This document shows, in pieces, positions 20,937 to 28,911 of a stretch of DNA of 37,205 bases. Source of the stretch: Zygnema cylindricum (Eukaryota; Streptophyta; Zygnematophyceae; Zygnematales; Zygnemataceae). A program made the position numbers and the translations under genes. The DNA lies in NCBI GenBank assembly GCA_037447655.1, contig JBBHKE010002748.1, forward strand, positions 166,607 through 203,811. Direction: 5' to 3'. Position 1 is the stretch's first letter; each line of letters starts with the position of its first letter. The notes under the pieces are model-generated. The model saw nothing but the letters and a program-made list of their open reading frames with translations. It was not told the origin of the DNA and ran no database searches.

Positions 20937-21061
20937 CGAGGAGTTAAAAAGACAAAAACGAGACATAAAGCTCCAGAACAAAAAATTGCATCATCATTAT
21001 TTTTACAAATAAAAAGGACGACGTCAGCACTGCATCTTACTCTTTCTTTCTTTTTGGCCAT
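9169..21061 (-). CDS. PES: Pescadillo homologue (PES/Nop7), 11 exons, 3' end missing
   Basis: Pescadillo is a nucleolar protein of the PeBoW complex (Pescadillo, Bop1, WDR12; yeast Nop7, Erb1, Ytm1), needed for pre-rRNA processing and 60S ribosomal subunit assembly. Identification rests on residue-level matches along the whole length: [86 protein letters not shown] and [13 protein letters not shown]. The coding pieces are 21041-21061, 19816-19895, 18590-18718, 17812-17931, 17267-17392, 14691-14775, 13802-13912, 12959-13052, 12226-12623, 10080-10187 and 9169-9290. They total 1394 nt with every splice phase agreeing. The N-terminal domain is residues 1 to about 265, an acidic linker about 270-370, and the BRCT domain starts near 375. 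About 100-130 C-terminal residues are missing because of the damaged gap at 8308-8725. Confidence 0.95.
9495..10040. repeat. Local direct repeat in PES intron 10
   Basis: A unit of about 165 bp at roughly 9495-9660 recurs at roughly 9875-10040. Shared landmarks are AAATCCTAAAA.ATTTCCAATCA, a GAAAGATG stretch, AGATGCAGAAGC and a terminal GTTTTACA. Similarity is moderate, so the duplication is old. Confidence 0.6.
10080..10187 (-). CDS. PES: PES exon 10 (BRCT, first part)
   Basis: Acceptor TTTCCAG|ATT and donor CATCAG|GTATGG. The 108 nt encode [20 protein letters not shown], then [16 protein letters not shown]. The [12 protein letters not shown] segment is the Pescadillo BRCT core. Confidence 0.96.
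10411..10960. other. 550-bp segment absent from copy A
   Basis: Copy A runs directly from the AAAAAC equivalent of 10410 to the GAATGGTCTTGCG equivalent of 10965. The extra stretch has no clear terminal repeats and no gene that I can see. It may be an insertion in copy B or a deletion in copy A. Confidence 0.55.
11550..11783. mobile_element. Small inverted-repeat element (CACCG family)
   Basis: Left end CACACTGAATCGTTATTAAC; the right end, reverse complemented, begins TACACAGTGAATTGTTATTA. It is the orthologue of the copy at 971-1193 and lies in PES intron 9, so it predates the block duplication. Confidence 0.6.
11985..12213. repeat. Degenerate tandem repeat in PES intron 9
   Basis: Two units of about 115 bp share GGGCT.CGACATACAA.ACTAA, a CTGTGAATACTGTTT block, CAGCCCAAAGATATGCA and AACTTGCCCGGG. 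The last unit ends 12 bp from the exon 9 donor. The same pair is present in copy A at about 1398-1632. Confidence 0.65.
12226..12623 (-). CDS. PES: PES exon 9 (linker and BRCT entry)
   Basis: Acceptor AACTGCAG|AT and donor CGTGAG|GTGTGC. The 398-nt exon starts [17 protein letters not shown] and ends [20 protein letters not shown], both matching plant Pescadillo (ADLYAL, EETRVCKSLFKDLKFFLSRE). Between them lies a long charged linker ([37 protein letters not shown]), longer than the Arabidopsis linker as I remember it. The exon is one open frame here but broken in the copy at 1646-2041. Confidence 0.95.
12959..13052 (-). CDS. PES: PES exon 8
   Basis: Acceptor TATTTGCAG|ACT and donor GCAGCAG|GTGGGC. 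The 94 nt encode [20 protein letters not shown] and [11 protein letters not shown]. Plant Pescadillo reads TLLAFINFKLYHSL and [14 protein letters not shown] at this point. Confidence 0.96.
13802..13912 (-). CDS. PES: PES exon 7
   Basis: The donor is ACGAG|GTGGGT and the acceptor is taken as GACGCAG|GCA. The 111 nt encode [20 protein letters not shown], then [17 protein letters not shown]. The sequence before the acceptor is purine-rich, which is unusual, but exon phase and homology fix this junction. Confidence 0.92.
14157..14380. repeat. AG-rich tract in PES intron 6
   Basis: Almost pure purine on the plus strand (GGGAGAGG, GAGAGAAG). The minus-strand reading frames across it are Ser/Pro/Leu-rich and not credible proteins. 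Confidence 0.75.
14423..14654. mobile_element. Small inverted-repeat element (CACCG family)
   Basis: Left end TACAATATGAATCGCTACTA; right end AACACTAATCGCAATTCACAGTGTA. Internal motifs GGTGCCGG, TAGCGTTAAC and GCAGTTGAAATTCACCCAC recur in other members. Copy A keeps only the right half (about 3614-3744). Confidence 0.6.
14691..14775 (-). CDS. PES: PES exon 6
   Basis: Acceptor ATTGCAG|G and donor CCAA|GTGAGC. The 85 nt encode [20 protein letters not shown] and SVKGTYYQ. Arabidopsis has LTHEWQAYISRSHALRKVFV here. A small inverted-repeat element (14423-14654) sits 36 bp downstream of the donor. Confidence 0.95.
15306..15583. mobile_element. Small inverted-repeat element (CACCG family)
   Basis: The left end has decayed (CACTATATCATTATTAGCGT). 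The right end CTCTAATAACGACTCACGGTGTA is well kept. The interior shares AATGACACTAATTG and AAACGGTTCAAAACCAGCCAC with the element at 16872-17093. In PES intron 5. Confidence 0.55.
16022..16713. mobile_element. Small inverted-repeat element split by a solo LTR
   Basis: Left end TACAACCGTGAACCGCTATT; right end CACTAACAATAATTCATGGTGTA. Removing 16234-16664 leaves about 261 bp whose middle matches the uninterrupted relative at about 4680-4840 (CCCACCGACCTAAATCCTAT, CAGACCTAAATTACAATTA). Confidence 0.6.
16234..16664 (+). mobile_element. Probable solo LTR, 431 bp
   Basis: An insertion in the element above, absent from the related sequence at 4817. It starts TGTTGAACG and ends CTACTGCA, the TG...CA pattern of LTRs. 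It contains a TATA-like CTATTTAAG near 16543 and a CT/T-rich end. It shares no obvious sequence with the copia LTR at 28912. The flanking 5 bp (GAATG, ATAAC) do not match, so a target duplication is not demonstrated. Confidence 0.5.
16872..17093. mobile_element. Small inverted-repeat element (CACCG family)
   Basis: Left end TACACCGGCTATCGTTATTA and reverse-complemented right end TACACCGTCAATCGTTATTA, a match at 18 of 20. The 222-bp element abuts a decayed copy of the PES exon 5 tail at 17094. Confidence 0.68.
17267..17392 (-). CDS. PES: PES exon 5
   Basis: Acceptor TTTGCAG|ATAT and donor AGAAG|GTAGGT. The 126 nt encode [20 protein letters not shown] and then [33 protein letters not shown] is nearly invariant in Pescadillo. 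Decayed copies of the 3' end of this exon lie nearby at 17094-17132 and 16713-16753 and in the duplicated block at 4848-4887. Confidence 0.96.
17812..17931 (-). CDS. PES: PES exon 4
   Basis: Acceptor TTCAG|GGAT and donor GAAAG|GTGAAT. The 120 nt encode [20 protein letters not shown] and end in [12 protein letters not shown]. The basic helix and the [12 protein letters not shown] element are typical of the family. Confidence 0.94.
18242..18520. repeat. AAACCC-type tandem repeat in PES intron 3
   Basis: At least two copies of a 32-bp unit, built from ATTAAAACCC, AATTTAAACCC and GCTAAAACCCC, followed by decaying half-units of 14-17 bp. It resembles but is not a telomere repeat array. Confidence 0.7.
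18590..18718 (-). CDS. PES: PES exon 3
   Basis: Acceptor CTCTCTCAG|G and donor GGAAG|GTAACA. The 129 nt encode [20 protein letters not shown], then [19 protein letters not shown]. This is the most conserved part of the Pescadillo N-terminal domain. Both ends are in the phases required by exons 2 and 4. Confidence 0.95.
19577..19800. repeat. GA-rich microsatellite in PES intron 2
   Basis: GA dinucleotide runs with interspersed GAGAGAGT and GTAGAGA, ending 16 bp from the exon 2 donor on the minus strand, where it reads as a CT tract. Confidence 0.9.
19816..19895 (-). CDS. PES: PES exon 2
   Basis: Acceptor TTTTACCAG|GGG and donor TTTAG|GTCAAC. The 80 nt encode [20 protein letters not shown] followed by IKLPEF, the conserved Pescadillo N-terminal segment (YMTRSQAL in Arabidopsis). 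It ends in phase 2, completing an Arg codon with exon 3. Confidence 0.92.
19958..20095. repeat. Long poly(A) tract in PES intron 1
   Basis: About 130 bases almost entirely A on the plus strand, with a few C or T interruptions. Length is likely approximate given the usual errors in homopolymers. No retroposon body was recognised next to it. Confidence 0.9.
20813..20935. repeat. GGGAGA and GA microsatellite in PES intron 1
   Basis: GGGAGA-type units pass into about 58 bases of pure GA. The Leu/Ser/Pro-rich minus-strand frames across it are repeat artefacts. Confidence 0.9.
21041..21061 (-). CDS. PES: PES exon 1 (MAKKKER), tentative
   Basis: On the minus strand an ATG at 21061-21059 opens M-A-K-K-K-E-R and is followed by a consensus donor AGA|GTAAGA. 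Phase 0 fits exon 2, giving [18 protein letters not shown], which resembles the animal start KKKYERGS..NYITRN. The frame is open further upstream but low in complexity. The exon is only 21 nt, so it rests on donor quality, phase and this similarity. Confidence 0.55.
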
Positions 21062-21761
21062 AAAGAAACGACAAGAGACCGCAAAGACCTGTCGAAATGG
21101 GAGGAAAACGATTTCAAAAAAAGGAAAAACCTGTTCAAAGAAAAGGAAAACCAACTGCGAAAAAAAGAGAGGGGGAAACGACCAACAATAAGAGGAAAAC
21201 AACCAGAAACTAGAGGAAAACGGCTAGAAGGGAAGGGAAGAAGTGGTGAACAGGAGGAGGAGAGTAGCGAAACAGAGGAGAGAACAAGCTGAAATTTGAA
21301 GTTTAGTACTTTTTGTAATTTTTAGGGTTTGCAGTGGTTTCACTTCTTAGGTCAAATTTTTAAACCTTCAGAATTGGCGGCACGGGAGGAGACAAGCAGT
21401 CTAAACCACAGATCAGAGGATACGAACTAAAAATTATTGTACAATCTTACAAAGCAGTACAGTACTACATCGTGCACACATGTGTGCCGCGACTAATGGT
21501 AAATCATCTTTCTCCGTGCACACACGTTCGATTTTGATTGGATGCCGCCAATCGGAAGGTGAAATTTTTTATATTTCAACGCAACCGTCAGATCAATCCG
21601 AAAAATGTGCATGTTCACCACTAACCGCGATACACGTTGAAGTACTGTAAGTTTGATTTGTACGGAAGATAGGGTAACGTCTAGGGTACAGTAGTGATGG
21701 CGTCGGATAAAATCTGAATAATTAATTCAGAGTCACCTGTTGCAACTACAGCACAGTGCAG

Positions 21762-21977
21762 TACACCGCGAATCGTTATTAGCGTAGAAGTTTTTTTAGC
21801 GTATAAGAATAATTACCGTTATTAACGCTAATTAGAAATTTGAAAACTTTAAAAGAAATTACTAACTCTAATTAGAGATTAAGGTTACTTTAAAATAGTA
21901 TGGATAATTCTATTTGAGAATTTGGGAAAAAATTGGGGGAACATGCGTTCAAAACGCTAATACCGATTCGCGGTGTA
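21762..21977. mobile_element. Small inverted-repeat element, best-preserved copy (CACCG family)
   Basis: Left end TACACCGCGAATCGTTATTA; right end reverse complemented TACACCGCGAATCGGTATTA, 19 of 20 identical. The 216-bp element lies about 700 bp upstream of the PES start and shares its right half with the adjacent inverted partial copy. Confidence 0.72.
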
Positions 21978-22089
21978 CAATACACCGCGAATCGTTATTA
22001 ACGTATTGAACGCTAATTCGGTTCCCCCAATTTTTTCCCAAATTCTCAGATATAATTATCCATACTATTTAAAAAAAACCCTAATCTCT
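21874..22089. repeat. Large palindrome made by two head-to-head elements
   Basis: Arms 21874-21977 and 21981-22089 are inverted copies around CAA at 21978-21980. Shared blocks include CGGTGTA/TACACCG at the centre, then GGGGGAA, TTTGGGAAAAAATT and AGTATGGATAATT. The right arm is a partial copy lacking the far end of the element. Confidence 0.8.
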
Positions 22090-22286
22090 AAGGGTAACGT
22101 TCCATAAGCCGAAAAGTGAGAGGTAGTTTACAGAAATCCGCGACTATCCGTATCAAACCGTACCGCTTATTTTGTATTTATACGAAAAAAAACATTACAG
22201 AGAATCTTGCCAATACCTCTGAAGGTCTGGGAGGTAATACTGATCGTCGGGTGTTCAACCGCGAGGCGTTCGCTTAATTTTTCTTT

Positions 22287-22327
22287 GTAACTGTCAACCT
22301 ACCTCTAAGAGGTGGGTTGGCAGTTAC
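22287..22327. repeat. Tight hairpin
   Basis: GTAACTGTCAACCTACCTCT is followed after one base by AGAGGTGGGTTGGCAGTTAC. The 20-bp stem has two mismatches (G-T pairs in one RNA orientation), and T-rich and A-rich flanks extend it. It is not followed by a recognised gene, and its role is unknown. Confidence 0.75.
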
Positions 22328-22339
22328 AAAAAAAAAATC

Positions 22340-24330
22340 GTGACACGCTGGACGATTAACGGTACTTTCGCATGTGCTAATGTTATAGTTATTTTTTGTC
22401 ATTTTCTTTCATAACTTAGAAAAAAAAGAGAAAATCCGCAAATGTACCAAAAAAATGAAATTACCACAGAACAAGTTGCGTTACCTTGAAACTCTATACG
22501 AGCAGTAGTTTGTCTTTTAGCGCGATGCAATTTGTCGTCTAGCGCATTACGACCCATTTTCGCGTCCTTCCAACACATGTTCAAACTTTACATCAAATCA
22601 CCTCGCGAGGTGATTCTAAATATGGTCCAATAAGGTGAGCGAATAGACAGATCCTGTCGCATGTGTCGAAGTTATTTCAATTTTAGTGCGTGGAGAACCA
22701 AAAAAAAAACCCCCACTGCACGTTTACAGTCTGTGCATACTGTTTTCCGTGCGCTAATTTTCGATCTGGGGTCGTCTCTCTCAAACACACGTGTCTTCAT
22801 ACGTACGGCCTAGGAAAAACATTGGTCACCTATCGGCAAGTGGGAAGACAAAAAATGAAACCGCATTTTTGTGGGACAGCGAAATGTATTTTAGGGTTTC
22901 AACACGTCGACACCGTATGGACATTACGAAGTCAAAAAAAATGTACAGCGTGTGGAGAGATGCCTCAAATTGAAGTTGTATGGAAGTTTCGCCTCATTTT
23001 GTGTATCACTTAATCTATCACATTGTTTCGTACACATCTACGTAAGTCACATTTTTAAGTAACAAGTTATTTGCGTTTTCACCCCAATGCTCTGAAAGTT
23101 GTGCGGAGAATCTTCGCTAAAAAACAAAGTAGCTCTTCCTAACTGGACACACTGTTGACTGAACTCAACAAACAAGGAAAAGACAGGGAAAGATATGCAG
23201 CAAATTGACAAACTTGACATCTAAGATTTTTCTGTTAAGTCTCCCCACACCATACAAATTGGGATAGCTGGAAAAGTGTGAGAAGTAGAGAGTGGGAAAC
23301 GTAGGTTGCTCGTAAGGACAGGAGACAATTACGAGAGAGAGAGAGCAGTCAAGAGGTAGAAGAGGGAAAAGGGGGTGACACAAGGAAAGAAATGAATGGA
23401 GTAGAGAGAGGGAGATTTAGTAGGGGCTAACAATAAGAGAAAGGTAAAGCGGTGACAAAAAAAAAGAGAGAGAGAGAGATGACGCGCAGCAGACTGGACA
23501 AAGATCAGGTGCCGGATGGACAGAGAACGATGAGGAACAAGAGAGAGAGAGAAAGGGATCAGCAACATCAGCATTCTTTAGGGTTGATGGAGACACACAG
23601 AAATCGACTCGGCATTCAAGAGATTATAGAAATCCACAAGACAAAGAATCACAAAGAAACCACGTTGACACAACCTACACTTGCACTGAAGTAAAAAAAA
23701 CACAACAGCCTTGGCAAAGGCAAACCCTCCCTTGTCTGTCTTCAAGAAAATAAAAAATAATCAAAGGTACAAGATTCCGATGCCTCAGAATGGATTCCAG
23801 GAGTACGCCACAAGATTTTCAAGCTTTCCTTATTTTAATGATAAACCATAGATTAAAATTGGAAGTCTTGCTGAGCTCTACAAACTGTGTGACAAGTGCA
23901 AACCAGAAACCAGTGCTCTCTTTGCCCATGTGAATTCTTTTTTTTTGTATCTATGGTTAGTGCACAATTTTCTCCTCTCGGTTTCACTCATAGAGCCGCA
24001 CTCAAGTAGAGGAAAAATACAATTGATCCAGAGCTAAAAAGAAATAGTAAGGTCTTATGTCTCTGGAAGGAAAGATCCTCCCCCTCGTTTTGCAGTCAAA
24101 AACGAAACAATCTGCTTGAGAAAAAATCCAAGGCCAAGAGCAGCACATGAAGCAAGAAACAAACTCCAGGAGCATCGACACCCATGGACCCATCCCATCC
24201 CATTCTATCTTTCCACAGCACCATCCTATCTCCTCCTCTCATTTGTTCCCATTCCCTCTTACCCCTTCCTCTCCTCCCATCTATGCGGGCTCTATAAATT
24301 GTCTTCTTTTCCATGAAACATTAGATGAGA
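22340..24330. other. Stretch without recognised genes
   Basis: Open frames at 22399-22584 (minus) and 22690-23013 (plus) show no family motif and no good splice context. A GA-rich patch lies at 23331-23560. I make no gene call. Confidence 0.4.
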
Positions 24331-24421
24331 TTTTGAGCTTTTGTGTGCATTTGAGTGCTTTTGAGCTTTGGAGTGTGCTTTTGGGCTTTTGAGATTTTTG
24401 AGCTATTTGAGCTTTTGAGGT
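24331..24421. repeat. Degenerate TTTTGAGCT repeat
   Basis: About eight imperfect copies of a 9-12 base word around GAGCTTTTG on the plus strand. Confidence 0.65.
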
Positions 24422-24453
24422 TTACCTGGAGCGCCAGCTGAGCCACGGTGCGT

Positions 24454-24515
24454 GCTACCTCCACACGTGTACTCTAGGCGTACTGCTGCCTCCATACGTG
24501 TACTCTATGCGTACT
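24454..24515. repeat. 31-bp tandem repeat, two copies
   Basis: Units 24454-24484 and 24485-24515 share GCT.CCTCCA.ACGTGTAC followed by TCTA.GCGTACT. An inverted GTACGCAGAG follows at once. Confidence 0.75.
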
Positions 24516-24615
24516 TCAAAGTACGCAGAGGAAAAGCCGCACCAGGTGTCTCCTAGACCAGACCTGGAATCCTTTTTATGCCTCCTGCAGTAGATCACCC
24601 AAGGTCCGCGTTTCA

Positions 24616-24669
24616 CATAAACTAAACCTTACAAAATCCTCGCATAAACTAAACCTTACAAAATCCTTT
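24616..24669. repeat. 27-bp tandem repeat, two copies
   Basis: Units 24616-24642 and 24643-24669 are identical except for the last two bases (CATAAACTAAACCTTACAAA and on). Confidence 0.85.
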
Positions 24670-24950
24670 CATAGGAATAACTTTAAAAGTTACCTTCAGG
24701 CAATACCTTTAAGATTCTCTTTCATCTTTACGAACGTCTTTATTGTTTTGCGGAAGTCTACAGATTATGTTGATGAAAAATAAAAAAGAATATTGCTCGC
24801 CAAATTGTGGTACAGACTTGAATCTAGCTCGCATATGTCAGTAATGATTTGCAAATGAAAAGGTGCAAATGATAAGCCAGTTAGCATGGATCCGGAGACA
24901 CACTGCAGTTGTAAATGGCATTACTTGATCAAATTAAACTGTTTTTACAG

Positions 24951-25988
24951 TAACCATCTCGGGGAACGTGTTGTTGATTACCTTTACAACCAAGTCAATT
25001 GGCCATGTGTAGTAAGTCCCAATTACTTCGATGGAAACACTGTTGTGGTGGCGAACACATGGTCTTGCAGGGCATGCCATGGACTGGGAGATGTTAAGCC
25101 AGAAAAGAACTACTTAAAGGAGCTCGACAAGGTATGGGCATAAGCGTTGGAATTACAGGAGTTTGGTCGAGAGTCATTTGAGTAAAAACGTATGGTTTAC
25201 TCAATAATGTCCTTGTGTTTTTTCACTGATGTTGATGTTTTGGAGGGGACTGCAAATCTAACTTTTCATATACTTTTTGCTGAAATTTGAATCAAGGTAA
25301 AAATTTTGACAATGTTTGACTATGGTTTGAGATTATCTGCATTTTTCGTTTCAGAATTTCAAGCGTCTAAACAAACATTGTCTTCATGAAATTGGATTTT
25401 TGCAAAGAAGTCGGTATGTAAATGTTTCAGAAACACAATCCATAAGAGAAACATACCGTTGCAAATAAAGAGCAAATGTTTTGCAACTGAGCATGGTGGT
25501 TGGAAGATCATACTAAATATCATCCTCAAAGTCATGGAATCCTCCCAAATGCCTTTGTCCCTTTGTTTCATACAATTCTGTCGTCATCTCCACCCTGCAT
25601 CCTTCCTGTCTTCTTTCGATCTTCACTTCTCAGCTCTTCCACCAAACTTGTCCCCGCCTTTTAGACATTCAACCTCCTCTTTTTTTCATGCTTCCAATTC
25701 TTACTTACTACTCATCTTCATTGTCTTCAAAGGTCTCCTTTTCGTTTCGCTCTTCATGTCAACCTGACTGCATCTTGCTGATCCTCTTCAGTAGACATGT
25801 CCACCCCTCGCCCTGGAAATACCTCCAGCATATTCCTTACCAGACAACTTTTTTGTGTTAACTTGTGTCAATCAATGCAAGGAAATTTTGATGCTCTAAC
25901 CCGCCCAATTTTTCAATCTTGTTCCTTCGAAAGGTACTTCGTCGACGAGATCCTCTTCTTGTTCACGACGAAGCCACTGAGGATGAAG
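24951..25988 (+). CDS. Unidentified gene, three phase-consistent exons
   Basis: I do not recognise this protein. Exon 24951-25131 follows the acceptor TTTTTACAG and ends CTCGACAAG|GTATGG. It encodes NHLGERVVDYLYNQVNWPCV and later SCRACHGLGDVKPEKNYLKE. Exon 25355-25413 follows TTTCGTTTCAG, encodes NFKRLNKHCLHEIGFLQRS and ends CG|GTATGT. A third exon 25934-25988 follows a T-rich CGAAAG, completes the split Arg codon, encodes YFVDEILFLFTTKPLRMK and ends AAG|GTTTGC. All three junctions agree in phase, which argues for real splicing. A CxxC pair in exon 1 could bind zinc, but that is a guess. Upstream and downstream exons were not found. The third exon is the weakest. Confidence 0.42.
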
Positions 25989-27380
25989 GTTTGCGTTTTT
26001 TCGACCAAAGAGAGGCGCATCCTCCGTTGCTTCATTCCAATCAATTGAAAGTGAAATACTATGAAGAGAATTTCCCAGCGGAAAATGAATAAAAAAAGCA
26101 GAAGAAATCAACATCTCTCAAGAAAGATTGAATGCTAGCTGGTACAAAATCACTCACAATACCCACCATAAGAGGACTTATCAACAGGGTAATTTAAGTC
26201 TTTAGGATAGGCTTACAAATTCCTCTAACACAATGGTCCCACCAATCTTCTATTCCAATTCCCAATTTCGTCCCCTCTTCCTCTGCCTGGGCATAGTCCC
26301 AAAATCGACTCGAATTCCTATTTTTGCACGCATTCCTTTTAATAAAGACAAGCAGAACTACGGTCGTAAGTTAACATCCCCTCACCTCAAGTATAGGCTT
26401 TTTAAGGTCTGCAAGATTTTTCTTGTCAACCATCATCATCCTCAGGTTTTTTTTCCACTTAGCTCGCTCCTATTGGCTGCTCAGCAATCCGTGCAAATTC
26501 TCCTCCATACGCACTACATAACGGACAAGCATGGACAAATGCATTCCAGTTCTAATTGAGGATGTAAGCAAAGTCTCTCGACGGTTGCCAATAAGGGGAG
26601 ATCCAAATCCTTTAGAGAGCCTACCAGCAGAATAGTAGTTTCTCTCGACCAAATGTATAAGTCAACCCCTTCGCAAAGATACAACTTTGCAATGATGACA
26701 CCACCCACATCTCTCTTTGGCTACAGCATCTCGAACCCCGATCCCTGATCGAGCTCCAGGCCATTCAAACCAACCAAAAACCTGTAATCACAAAGATGGG
26801 AAAGAGGCTTAGCGTGTTATCTAGAACATTCAACGCCTTTTTACAGTCCGTCATTGTTGCGGTCCACACTAACTTATGAATACGCCTCAAATAATCACCA
26901 CCTAAGGATGAGTATGTTCAAGAATAACAACCACAAGTAGTATACCAACCCAACTTAAAGACTCCACACAGAAACCGCAGTAGTGTGTACAATTATACGG
27001 TTTACATAATTCTCAAAAAATGGTGGCAATAAATGGCAGTCTGACAAATCTGTTTATTTGATTTTTGAAAAAAAAAAAATACTACCATGTAATTAAATTT
27101 TTTAGATTTGGTACTATACTTTTAGTACTATAAGCTACAATTTAAAAATTTTCAGCGTTTATACCCTGCGCTGTCTGTAATAAACTCCCGCTAAACAGAA
27201 TACGAAACACATTATCATACGTGGCATGCCACGCTATTTAAAGTGAATAATATTATACAATACATTATATAACATAAAGTAATATTGTAAAGTAAGTACT
27301 ATTATAAGTACTATTGTATGCGTACAAAGTAAAAAAAGAAAAACAACAAGAAATTAAAAAAACAAACAAACAGCCAGTTT
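25989..27380. other. Stretch without confident genes
   Basis: Several frames near 25900-26100 read plausibly on both strands, but I cannot choose among them. A short open frame at 26531-26632 on the plus strand lacks a supporting splice site. Around 26980-27310 the sequence is very AT-rich. Confidence 0.35.
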
Positions 27381-27465
27381 CATGTCATACTGCTTTATTA
27401 TTCTCTCCCAGTCAATTTTTTGTATTTCTTTCTCATCTTTTCACTCTCACGTGACATTATTTTCC

Positions 27466-27664
27466 TTTTCTCTCTCCCCCTCCCCCCTCTCTATCTCTAA
27501 CCCTCGGCTTTTCTTTTGTCTCTCTCTTTGTTCCTCTCTCTCTCCCTCGCCTTCGCCCTCTCCCTCTCCCTCTCCTTTTCCCTCTCCCTCTCCCTCTCCG
27601 TCTCCCTCTCCCCCTCCCTCTCCCTCTCTCTCTCCCTCCCTCCCCCCTCTCCCCCTCCCTCTCT
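27466..27664. repeat. CT-rich microsatellite
   Basis: Long CCCTCT and CTCTCC tract on the plus strand. Ser/Leu/Pro-rich frames on the plus strand and Glu/Gly/Arg-rich frames on the minus strand are by-products. Confidence 0.9.
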
Positions 27665-27789
27665 TCCTTTCGTTTTCGAACACAGGTTTTTTCAGCACTT
27701 TGTTTTGGGGTTTTTTTCAAGATTTTTTCTCTCTAACATATTTCCCTTATTCTTCTCTTCCTCTCCCTTTCTGTCTTCTTCTCCTCCTA

Positions 27790-28911
27790 CCACGTTTTTA
27801 GGCAAAATTTGCCAATTTTGGGCTCTTAAAAGACACCCCGAGGGTGTTTTCGGCTGCGGAATATTCGCAGCCAGTGGAGACGAGAGTCGTGGAAACTCCC
27901 GGTTACATTGATCTTGAATAATTTACCACGTACCAGGCCACTACTAAAAGCGATGTTTTTAGGTACGGTGTTTTTTTTTTGCTTTTGGAAAGGTATGATT
28001 TTTGTTGGGTTATTTCGATGTTAGTTAGAGCAAAGGTATAAATGGTCGAGAATCCGATCCGAAATTGATTATACAGGATCGGATATAACGGAAGAATAAC
28101 GGAATAATAACAGAATAATATCGGGATAATAACGGAAGTTGTGAGGTTTTTTGTAGTTTTCAATTTGTTTTGATTTTGTTAATGTGCATTTCATGCCGTT
28201 TTTCCGACTTTGTTTATACTCAACAATTTTAGCATTAAACCTATTTCATTTTGCAAATTAATCAAAAAACAAACTTAACTGATCTGATGGTTTTTAGTTG
28301 CAGAACAAAAAGCTCTCAACAATTTGCACCCTTCGTAAGTGATTGGATTTTCCGTAAAACAATTTATTTCATATTATTTTTTCTCCCACTGGATTTTTCT
28401 TACCTTCTTATCCTGACTCTTATGACTTATATTTTCCTTTTGACCCTCTTTCGCCTCTTTTCTGTACTTCTTTCATTCCTACTATCAATTTTCAGTGTTG
28501 TGATTATTGATGTCTAAAAAAATTGGAATATGATTCATCACTCGACACCCTAGAATATACTATAACTTGAAGTAAAAAATTCTCGAGACCAAATATAACC
28601 ACTTTGAAAAAACTCGAAATAAAATTGCACATGAATGATCAGCGGTAACTCAAGTTTATTGTGAAAGGTCTAAGATATTGTTCACCAATCTAGAATTGTG
28701 AGGACGGGCACAAGAGAGGAAAAAAAAATAGATTAGCCGAAGAGGGAAGAAAATAGAAAATAAAATGGAAGACGAAAGGGGCAGCTACAGGATTTACATA
28801 ACCCGGCATGGACTCTTAAATGTTATGCCCTTTTCAAAACAGAAATGTCAAAACTGTTTTGACCCATAAATTACAAAACAAGTCAGTGCCTAACTAAAAC
28901 TACCTTCTTGG
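27790..28911. other. Intergenic stretch before the retrotransposon
   Basis: No gene recognised. A short AACGGAATAATAACAGAATAA-like repeat lies at 28087-28140. Confidence 0.4.

Noticed and set aside
22399-22584. Alternative first exon for Pescadillo (MGRNALDDKLHRAKRQTTAR)
   Set aside because: The following donor GTAACG would leave phase 1, which does not fit exon 2, and the peptide has no similarity to Pescadillo N-termini.
25896-26114. A minus-strand open frame with a plausible acidic peptide
   Set aside because: Three frames over the same bases look equally plausible. The plus-strand exon at 25934-25988 fits splice phases better, though not decisively.
26531-26632. A short plus-strand frame beginning MDKCIPVLIEDVSKVSRRLP
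   Set aside because: It looks coding, but an in-frame stop lies just upstream and no convincing acceptor joins it to anything.
27382-27911. Ser/Pro/Leu-rich and Glu/Gly/Arg-rich frames
   Set aside because: They are translations of a CT microsatellite.
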